Source: an uncultured Bacteroidia bacterium (GTDB lineage: Bacteria; Bacteroidota; Bacteroidia; Bacteroidales; UBA932). From it: a DNA stretch of 5,418 bases. The notes beneath the pieces were generated by a model. That model worked only from the letters and a program-made list of their open reading frames with translations, did no database searches and was not told the DNA's origin. The translations under genes were made by a program, and so were the position numbers. The stretch covers positions 1 to 5,418 of the forward strand of contig CACXFP010000197.1 in assembly GCA_902766985.1 (NCBI GenBank), written 5' to 3'. Positions 1 through 5,418 of the stretch are shown piece by piece (within the stretch, counting starts at the first letter, position 1; every line of letters starts with the position of its first letter).

Positions 1-2182
1 CGAGCAGGCCAAGGCCCTCTCCGAACTCACCTCGTACTCTTTCGATCCGGAAAAGATGGCCGCATGGAAGGCCGGAACCGCTGGTTATGACTATTATGAC
101 CTGATGCTTCAGCACGGTATCGCACAGGACTACAAACTGAGCGTCTCCGGAGGAAACGGAAAGACCAGGTATATCGTTTCAGGACAGTACCTTGACCAGA
201 CCGGTATCACCATCACCTCCCATCTTAACAGGTACGCCTTCAGGACAAACCTCACAACGGAAGTGCTGCCCTGGCTCGACCTCACCACAAACGTTAACCT
301 CAGCCTGGGCAGGACCCGCAACACGGACAACGCCGACCTGCTGGAAATGGCCAACTGGTCACCCTTCCTCGAACTTACCGACGAAGACGGAGTCTATCTA
401 ACCGACGGCTATTCCTCCATCGGAGTCAATCCCTACGGAGAAATCCTCCTTGACAGGAGCGAAAGCAAGAATTACAATGCCAACGGTTACCTTGACCTCA
501 AGTTCAAGATCCTTCCCGGACTGACCTTCGACACCCAGGGATCCATAATCTACACCGGAGGCAACACCTACAACTTCCAATCTTCAAAGAAAGAGCCCAA
601 CGGCACAAGCAGCATATCCCAGGGCAAATCAACCGACTTCATCTATCAGTGGACCAACAACCTCACGTACCAGAAGGATTTCGCCAAGGACCACCACCTC
701 ACCGCCACCGGGGTCTGGGAGATATACAAGACCCACACCGAAAGAATCGAAATCGGAGGAACCGGGATCCTGAACGAGCAGACCGGATTCTGGAACATAA
801 ATTCAATATCCAGCGCCAAGACCGGGGATCTCCGTTTCGTCGAATCCCAGCTCCTTTCCGCCCTTGCCCGAGTTCAGTACAATTACAAGGGCAAATACTT
901 CTTTACGGCAGCCGCACGTGCAGACGGTTCCTCGAAGTTCCAGAAGAGGAAGTGGGGATTCTTCCCTTCAGCAGCGGCAGCCTGGGATGTGGCCAAAGAA
1001 GATTTCTTGAAGGACATCGAGCCTATCAACCAGCTGAAGCTCAGGGCCTCCTTCGGTGTGTCCGGCAACCAGGCCATAAGCTCTTATGCAACCCTCGGAG
1101 CTCTCTCCCTTTTGAATGAATCCTGGGCCACCGGAGCCCTTTGGCCGGGATACTGGATGGACCAGCTCGACTCTCCCAACCTTTCCTGGGAAAAGACCTA
1201 CCAATATGACCTCGGAATTGACGTGAGCCTCCTCAAGTCCAGGATCAACCTCAACCTTGACTGGTACTACAAGGACACCAGGGACCTTCTCTTCGAGCTC
1301 ACCATCCCCTACTATGCCGGAAGCGGAAGCTACTATGACAACGTAGGGGCCATGTACAGCACCGGTGTCGAGTTTACAGCCAATTTCGTCCCCGTAAGGA
1401 CGAGGGAGTTCGACTGGTCCAGCACCTTCACCGCTGCCTGGCAGAAGAACGAGGTCACCGACCTCTACAACGAAGAATTCATCATACCTGACGAGGGTGT
1501 GGCCGGAACCCGGGAAGGCGATGCCTATATCATCAAGGAAGGCTATCCCCTGAGCAACTTCCACATCTGGAAATTCGTCGGTTTCGATGAAAGCGGAGCC
1601 TCCCTTTACCAGACCAAGGACGGAGGCACCACCACCAGCCTCAACGACGAGGACCGTATCATCACCGGAAGCCCCGTTCCCAAGTGGACCTTCGGATGGA
1701 ACAACACATTCAACTGGAGGAACTGGCAGGCGAACATCCTGCTCAGGGCCTCAACCGGCTTCCAGAGGCTGAACACCATCCACCACCAGCTGTCCGAGAT
1801 CACCAGCCAGAGCCTGTTCGTGAGGACCCGCGAGTCCTATTACGCCAACTGGGACAAGGTATACGACAAGAAGAACGCGAAATACGCAGCCATCTCCAAC
1901 GCGAGGAACGCCAGCACGACACGTTCCACCAAGTGGCTTGAAGACGCCGACTTCCTGCGCCTGCAGAACGTAAGCGTTTCCTATACCATTCCCAAGAAGG
2001 TTACATCCATCTGCGACATCGCCCTCGGCGTGAGCGCACAGAACCTTTTTACTCTCACCAAGTACTCCGGCTACGATCCGGAAGCCACAGACAAGGTTGA
2101 CGGAGACAAGGTCATCGGCCGTGACGTCAATGCCTATCCGAGCGCAAGGACCGTAACCTTTACCGCCAAATTGATATTCTAA
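1..2182 (+). CDS. SusC/RagA-family TonB-linked outer membrane transporter, 5'-truncated (C-terminal barrel)
   Basis: This is the outer-membrane channel of a SusC/SusD pair, importing oligosaccharides (sometimes peptides) into the periplasm with TonB-ExbBD energy. The frame is open from base 2, before the first internal ATG at 56, so the gene starts outside the window; 726 residues are visible. SusC proteins usually have about 950-1100 residues, so roughly 250-350 are missing, including the signal peptide, carboxypeptidase-regulatory-like domain and most or all of the plug. Family hallmarks seen are LSVSGGNGKTRY followed by GQYLDQTGI (visible residues about 46-69), LRLQNVSVSYTIPKK (about 652-667), and VSAQNLFTLTKYSGYDPEA near residue 677, typical of the last barrel strands. 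The protein ends in phenylalanine (TAKLIF), the C-terminal aromatic expected for BAM-dependent barrel insertion. There is no frameshift or internal stop. The SusD-like partner follows after 16 bases, so they are almost certainly co-transcribed. Family assignment is secure; substrate is unknown. Confidence 0.96.
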   Translation, partial: EQAKALSELTSYSFDPEKMAAWKAGTAGYDYYDLMLQHGIAQDYKLSVSGGNGKTRYIVSGQYLDQTGITITSHLNRYAFRTNLTTEVLPWLDLTTNVNLSLGRTRNTDNADLLEMANWSPFLELTDEDGVYLTDGYSSIGVNPYGEILLDRSESKNYNANGYLDLKFKILPGLTFDTQGSIIYTGGNTYNFQSSKKEPNGTSSISQGKSTDFIYQWTNNLTYQKDFAKDHHLTATGVWEIYKTHTERIEIGGTGILNEQTGFWNINSISSAKTGDLRFVESQLLSALARVQYNYKGKYFFTAAARADGSSKFQKRKWGFFPSAAAAWDVAKEDFLKDIEPINQLKLRASFGVSGNQAISSYATLGALSLLNESWATGALWPGYWMDQLDSPNLSWEKTYQYDLGIDVSLLKSRINLNLDWYYKDTRDLLFELTIPYYAGSGSYYDNVGAMYSTGVEFTANFVPVRTREFDWSSTFTAAWQKNEVTDLYNEEFIIPDEGVAGTREGDAYIIKEGYPLSNFHIWKFVGFDESGASLYQTKDGGTTTSLNDEDRIITGSPVPKWTFGWNNTFNWRNWQANILLRASTGFQRLNTIHHQLSEITSQSLFVRTRESYYANWDKVYDKKNAKYAAISNARNASTTRSTKWLEDADFLRLQNVSVSYTIPKKVTSICDIALGVSAQNLFTLTKYSGYDPEATDKVDGDKVIGRDVNAYPSARTVTFTAKLIF

Positions 2183-2185
2183 AAA

Positions 2186-2193
2186 AGGAGGAG
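2186..2193 (+). promoter_or_regulatory. Strong Shine-Dalgarno sequence for the SusD-like gene
   Basis: AGGAGGAG lies in the 16-base gap after the SusC-like stop codon, with five bases (TTATT) before the ATG at 2199. It fixes the start codon, which the lipoprotein signal peptide independently supports. Most Bacteroidota genes lack such a site and rely on an A/T-rich leader; the next gene in this operon has no comparable motif. Confidence 0.75.
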
Positions 2194-2198
2194 TTATT

Positions 2199-3878
2199 AT
2201 GAGAAACATATTTATAATACTGGCACTGGCTCTCCTTGCCCTGCCATTCACTTCCTGCAAACACTATCTGGACGAAGACCCCAAGGGGCAGCTCATGAGC
2301 ACCTCCGCTTTCAGCCAGCCCAGCGACCTGGACGGAGCGGTCCATGCCCTGCAGTTCATCAACAAATATGTCGGACATTACGGTTCGTACTTCTCGCAGA
2401 GCCTTCTGGGAGACGACATCAACAGCATTACGACCAAGACGAAATACCTTCGCCAGGACTGCTACGAGTATGACGACGCGGAGGATCTGGTAACCGACCC
2501 GTGGTGGCGTTACTGGCTGTCCATCAAGGCTGCAAACTTCATCATCAACGGTGGCGGGGACACCCCCGGAGTCACGGAAGACCAGCTCAACAGGGATCTG
2601 GGAATAGCTTATTTCTGGAGGGGATACTGGTACTTCTTCCTCGTCCGCACCTACGGCAAACTTCCCATGAATCTCGACAATTCCATCGATCTCGAAAAGG
2701 GGCTCTCTTCCGAAGAAGAGATCTACGAACAGATCGTGGCGGACCTCAAGACGGCCGAGGAAATGCTGCCTATGAACTATGACAGTTCCCCTTGGGCTAC
2801 CAACGGCTACAACATCGCTGCAAACAAGGCTGCCGCCCAGGCAACCCTGGCCCAGGTATACCTGACCATGGCAGGCTGGCCTCTCAACAAGGGACAGGAG
2901 TACTACAAGCTCGCCGCCGATGAAGCTAAGAAGCTTATCGATGACGTAAAGGCCGGAAAGTACTACTACGCGCTTTTCGAGAACTACGGCGACAACTTCT
3001 CACGCAAATACAACTATGCCCAGAAGGAAACCATCCTGGCCCTTTACTACAGCGCCGACTATGATGACGGAAACGGCTCCCAGTGCTCCAGGGCCTGCGT
3101 CGACGCAGTCACCGAAAGCGGAGGATACAGCAACACCAGGTGCGAGCTCAAGTTCTGGCTCAACTTCCCTCCGGGACCGAGGAAAAAGGCGACCTATGGC
3201 GACGTCTATTATCATAACGGAGACAAGAAGGTTGTTCCCTGGTTCTATTCCAATGCCATTGGGTACACTCCATATACTCTCAAGACCATGCAGTCGGATA
3301 ACGGAGAATTCGACCAGACCGTAGCCTGGAACAAGCAATCCTCGATGTGGAGGGACCAGACCCGCAGTTTCATCCGCCTTTCCGAAGTCTATCTCTGCTA
3401 TGCCGAGGCTCTCGGACGCTCGGGACAGGTGAACCAGGAAGCCATCGACCTGGTGAACATCGTGCGTAACCGCGCTGACGGCCAGGGTGTCAGCGCCACC
3501 AGGGCCGATTCATCCCCCAATGTCTATCCCGACAGCATGACAGCTGCCCAACTTGCAGAAGCCGCATATAACGAACACGGTTGGGAAGCAGCCTGCTACC
3601 ACTATGGTTATGCATGCCGCTACTTCGACATGCGCCGTATGGGACGGGTCAAGGAGCACTTCGAATACAGGAAGCAGAATCCCGCCATCGAAGTCACCGG
3701 ACAGTGGCTGCTCGAGAACCCCGACAAAGCCGACATGGTAACCGGTCCCGTTTCCCTCAAGGAACCCGGCGAGATTGCCGTCGAATGGAGCGAGGATCTT
3801 CTCTACCTGCCTTATCCTTCCTACGACAAGGCCCTTAACGACAACCTCAAGGACCCTGGTGCAGTGACTATTCAATAA
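2199..3878 (+). CDS. SusD/RagB-family nutrient-uptake outer membrane lipoprotein
   Basis: SusD-like proteins are surface-exposed lipoproteins that sit as a lid on their SusC partner and bind the ligand before import. The 559-residue product has the usual family length. A hydrophobic signal peptide (residues 1-19) ends in the lipobox FTSC, making Cys20 the lipidated residue. The mature start, CKHYLDEDPKGQL, with acidic residues soon after the cysteine, is typical of the family. The N-terminal helical (TPR-like) region covers about residues 35-260, with AYFWRGYWYFFLVRTYGKLP at 137-156 and an alanine-rich helix at about 207-224 (AANKAAAQATLAQVYLTMAG follows this pattern). The C-terminal SusD domain contains FIRLSEVYLCYAEALGRSG (391-409), AIDLVNIVRNRA (415-426), the helix ending RYFDMRRMG (474-482), and LPYPSYDKALNDNLKDPG near the end (537-554). 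An unusual feature is cysteines at 296, 300 and 315 in the middle region. It lies between the SusC-like gene and a third lipoprotein gene in an apparent operon. Ligand is unknown. Confidence 0.96.
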   Translation: MRNIFIILALALLALPFTSCKHYLDEDPKGQLMSTSAFSQPSDLDGAVHALQFINKYVGHYGSYFSQSLLGDDINSITTKTKYLRQDCYEYDDAEDLVTDPWWRYWLSIKAANFIINGGGDTPGVTEDQLNRDLGIAYFWRGYWYFFLVRTYGKLPMNLDNSIDLEKGLSSEEEIYEQIVADLKTAEEMLPMNYDSSPWATNGYNIAANKAAAQATLAQVYLTMAGWPLNKGQEYYKLAADEAKKLIDDVKAGKYYYALFENYGDNFSRKYNYAQKETILALYYSADYDDGNGSQCSRACVDAVTESGGYSNTRCELKFWLNFPPGPRKKATYGDVYYHNGDKKVVPWFYSNAIGYTPYTLKTMQSDNGEFDQTVAWNKQSSMWRDQTRSFIRLSEVYLCYAEALGRSGQVNQEAIDLVNIVRNRADGQGVSATRADSSPNVYPDSMTAAQLAEAAYNEHGWEAACYHYGYACRYFDMRRMGRVKEHFEYRKQNPAIEVTGQWLLENPDKADMVTGPVSLKEPGEIAVEWSEDLLYLPYPSYDKALNDNLKDPGAVTIQ

Positions 3879-3905
3879 ATGACGAACAGATTAATCCGAT
3901 AAGAT

Positions 3906-4898
3906 ATGAAAACATCAATCATAAAGATTCTTGCCTTGATTCTTGTCGTCGCCAGTCTCTCGGCCTGCGACAAGAAATTCGGAGCCGGCGTCAAGTTGAA
4001 AGGCATACAGGTAGGAGACGCCCTCAGCCTCAACATGGGGTCCACTGCCACCACGCCTGCTTATCCTATTCCCTGGGACTGCACCGATTACGAGTTTACC
4101 TACACCAGTTCGAATCCGGAAGTGGCCACTGTGAGCGAATTCGGAAAGATAACGGCCGTCGATCCCGGAGACTGCACCATAACGATTTCCTGCGGCGACA
4201 AATCGGCCACCGTTAACGTCAATGTCTATGAAATCACTATCGGTATGGCCCTCCAGGAATTGGAAGGTCTCACAGGACTCTGGGAGTTCAACGCAGACGA
4301 TCCTTTGAAGGCTACTGTCGGGAAGGATCTGGTGGCCTACTTCCGCGATCCTGATGGTGAAGAAGATTGTCTGGGCGATAAATCAGACCAGGGATGGACT
4401 TCCATCGTGGGCTTCAACAAGCGCGACGGTGCAGTGAAGACCCTGCTCGGCAACAGTTTCTACTGTGTCCACGGCCTTTCCGACCCCACCGTATATACCC
4501 TGGTCATCGACGCCCTGAGACCGGCTTCGTCAGATGGCAAGTACACCTCTTTCGTCAATGTCGCCTCGAATAATTCAAGCGACCAGAGCATTTATCTGCG
4601 AAAAGGAGGGGAGGTGCAGTTCGGAGCCAGCGGCAATCGTTCGTCCAACGCAATATCCAACGACAAGTGGTATCGTTTCGTATTCGTGAAAAACGCCAAC
4701 GAATACATGCGCATATACGTTAATACCGCCCTTTGGAAAGACGGGACAGCCCTGGACGACAGATCTGTCCTCGAGGATGTCGCCTGTCTGCTTGACGCTG
4801 ACAACGACGGCGACGACCAGACCCTATTCTGGTCCACGGCCGCCTTCTTCAACAGATGCCTTACAGAGTCCGAGATCATGTCCCTCGGTTCCCTGTAG
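3906..4898 (+). CDS. Putative surface glycan-binding lipoprotein with Big_2-like and LamG/concanavalin-like domains
   Basis: This gene follows the SusCD pair in the position typical of SusE/SusF-like surface glycan-binding proteins, which capture substrate at the cell surface and have no enzymatic role. The 330-residue product has a signal peptide ending in lipobox LSAC, so Cys21 is lipidated. Residues about 32-109 look like a bacterial Ig-like (Big_2-type) domain: SSNPEVATVSEFGKITAVDPG (68-88, last residue aside) followed by alternating TITISCGDKSATVNVNVYE. Residues about 120-330 look like a LamG/concanavalin-type jelly roll: LTGLWEFNADDPLKATVGKD, then KWYRFVFVKNANEYMRIYVN (254-273), then DADNDGD (297-303), a candidate calcium site, and the closing FFNRCLTESEIMSLGSL. 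No catalytic motif is visible. The start is set by the signal peptide; the 27-base leader is A/T-rich without a clear Shine-Dalgarno. Domain calls are from pattern recognition, and binding function is inferred from architecture and position. An adhesin or structural lipoprotein is the main alternative. Confidence 0.85.
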   Translation: MKTSIIKILALILVVASLSACDKKFGAGVKLKGIQVGDALSLNMGSTATTPAYPIPWDCTDYEFTYTSSNPEVATVSEFGKITAVDPGDCTITISCGDKSATVNVNVYEITIGMALQELEGLTGLWEFNADDPLKATVGKDLVAYFRDPDGEEDCLGDKSDQGWTSIVGFNKRDGAVKTLLGNSFYCVHGLSDPTVYTLVIDALRPASSDGKYTSFVNVASNNSSDQSIYLRKGGEVQFGASGNRSSNAISNDKWYRFVFVKNANEYMRIYVNTALWKDGTALDDRSVLEDVACLLDADNDGDDQTLFWSTAAFFNRCLTESEIMSLGSL

Positions 4899-4931
4899 GA
4901 ACTTAAGTTACAGTTAATATTTCTTTGGTGT

Positions 4932-4958
4932 CAGGGGCGGCCGGTTCGGCCGCCCCTG
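4932..4958 (+). terminator. Perfect 12-bp GC-rich hairpin, probable operon terminator
   Basis: CAGGGGCGGCCG (4932-4943) pairs perfectly with CGGCCGCCCCTG (4947-4958) around a three-base GTT loop, 33 bases after the stop codon of the last operon gene. It lies between two convergent genes, so it could stop transcripts from either side. The downstream tail on the plus strand is only TTCC, and on the minus strand it is A-rich, so it lacks a classic U-tract in either direction. The hairpin is certain; its role as terminator is inferred from position. Confidence 0.6.
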
Positions 4959-4997
4959 TTCCATCTGCCGGCAAGCCGCTCATTCACGATAATAAAG

Positions 4998-5011
4998 CCA
5001 AGGCCCCTCGG
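4998..5011 (-). terminator. Possible weak terminator hairpin of dtd
   Basis: Read on the minus strand, just after the dtd stop codon, CCGAG and CTTGG can pair (five pairs including one G-U) around a GGGC loop, followed by CTTTATTATC. Position and the T-containing tail fit a terminator, but the stem is short and could be chance. The stronger hairpin at 4932-4958 lies further downstream for this gene and may do the job. Confidence 0.2.
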
Positions 5012-5019
5012 GGAAATGC

Positions 5020-5418
5020 CTATTCCCTGTTTTTGGTATCGATGCAGATCGTGACCGGACCGTCGTTGACAAGGGACACCTTCATGTCCGCCCCGAACTC
5101 CCCGGTCCCCACCGGCTTTCCGATTGCGGCAGAAAGAGCCTCGCAGAATTTCTCATAGAGAGGAACCGCCTTTTCATGCCCTGCAGCTCCGAGATAGGAT
5201 GGCCTGGCCCCTTTCTTCGTCGAAGCCATAAGGGTGAACTGGCTGACAACCAGGGCCTCGCCTCCGGATTCCGTCACGCTGAGGTTCATCACCCCTTCAG
5301 CATCGTCGAAAATCCTCAACGCGGCAACCTTCCTGGCCAGCCAGTCGATGTCTTCCTGCCCATCCTCGTGCCCGACTCCCAGAAGGACGAGGAGGCCGGG
5401 ACCTACATGGGATTTGAC
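5020..5418 (-). CDS. dtd: D-aminoacyl-tRNA deacylase (DTD), 5'-truncated by window edge
   Basis: DTD is a cytoplasmic dimer that hydrolyses D-aminoacyl-tRNAs (and mischarged glycyl-tRNA), removing D-amino acids before they reach the ribosome. The last 132 residues are visible, and the frame stays open to the window edge. An in-frame TTG at 5319 is not the start, because conserved family sequence continues upstream of it (GLLVLLGV at visible residues 8-15, DWLARKVAALRIF at 25-37). Two signature motifs are intact: SQFTL (59-63), carrying the active-site threonine, and NDGPVT (118-123), containing the Gly-cisPro pair that gives chiral selectivity across the dimer. KGARPSYLGAA is also typical. 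Aligned by memory with E. coli DTD (145 residues), about 18 N-terminal residues are missing, giving a normal full length near 150. It converges on the SusCD operon with a 121-base gap and is a core gene with no functional link to it. Confidence 0.96.
   Translation of the reverse strand, partial: VKSHVGPGLLVLLGVGHEDGQEDIDWLARKVAALRIFDDAEGVMNLSVTESGGEALVVSQFTLMASTKKGARPSYLGAAGHEKAVPLYEKFCEALSAAIGKPVGTGEFGADMKVSLVNDGPVTICIDTKNRE

Noticed and set aside
56..58. ATG at 56 as the true start of the SusC-like gene
   Set aside because: The frame is open upstream to base 2, no signal peptide follows this ATG, and the sequence after it matches the barrel portion of SusC proteins, so this is an internal methionine.
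649..1119. 156-codon plus-strand frame overlapping the SusC-like gene
   Set aside because: It is an out-of-frame reading rich in Arg, Pro, His and Gln, with no independent start signal or motif.
968..1564. 198-codon open frame on the minus strand inside the SusC-like gene
   Set aside because: It lies wholly antisense to a well-supported coding frame, and its translation is low-complexity Gly/Val/Glu-rich without recognisable motifs, as expected of a shadow frame in GC-rich DNA.
1751..2260. 169-codon minus-strand frame spanning the SusC/SusD junction
   Set aside because: It is antisense to the barrel C-terminus, the Shine-Dalgarno site and the SusD signal peptide, all of which are under clear functional constraint on the plus strand. 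It has no family features.
3872..4054. 60-codon minus-strand frame opposite the start of the third lipoprotein gene
   Set aside because: It is antisense to a signal peptide and lipobox that are clear on the plus strand, and shows no features of its own.
4925..5158. 77-codon plus-strand frame in the gap after the operon
   Set aside because: It runs through the hairpin stem and then antisense to the conserved C-terminus of dtd. It has no ribosome binding site and no recognisable domain.
5020..5319. TTG at 5319 as the start of dtd
   Set aside because: Conserved DTD sequence continues in frame upstream to the window edge, so the true start is beyond position 5418.

Overview
The window reads as a piece of a Bacteroidota (probably Bacteroidales) chromosome, moderately GC-rich. 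The main evidence is a tandem SusC-type TonB-dependent transporter and SusD/RagB-type lipoprotein, a pairing essentially confined to this phylum. It is followed by a third lipoprotein with an Ig-like (Big_2-type) plus LamG/concanavalin-like architecture common in Bacteroidota polysaccharide utilization loci (PULs). I cannot assign genus or species.

Layout: positions 1-2182 (+) hold the C-terminal, mostly beta-barrel part of a SusC-like transporter whose N-terminus (signal peptide, carboxypeptidase-regulatory-like domain, plug) lies before the window. After 16 bases, 2199-3878 (+) encodes a complete SusD-like lipoprotein. After 27 bases, 3906-4898 (+) encodes a complete 330-residue lipoprotein in the position where SusE/SusF-like surface glycan-binding proteins are usually found. 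A perfect 12-bp GC-rich hairpin at 4932-4958 closes this operon. On the opposite strand, 5020-5418 is the C-terminal 132 residues of D-aminoacyl-tRNA deacylase (dtd), a housekeeping gene that converges on the operon and runs off the window's right edge.

Working model: the SusD-like lipoprotein caps the SusC-like barrel, and the third lipoprotein captures ligand at the cell surface. Together they would deliver an oligosaccharide (or, less commonly, another polymer such as a peptide) into the periplasm using TonB energy. No glycoside hydrolase, polysaccharide lyase, sulfatase or regulator is present here, so the substrate cannot be inferred. Any such partners would lie upstream, because dtd marks the downstream end of the locus.

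I did not find a previously undescribed system. There is no CRISPR array, RNA gene, insertion sequence or toxin-antitoxin pair. The points worth a second look are small: a strong Shine-Dalgarno sequence in a phylum that rarely uses one, a seven-codon mini-ORF fused to the SusD stop codon, the hairpin with a poor U-tract, a cysteine cluster in the SusD-like protein, and the unassigned ligand of the third lipoprotein.
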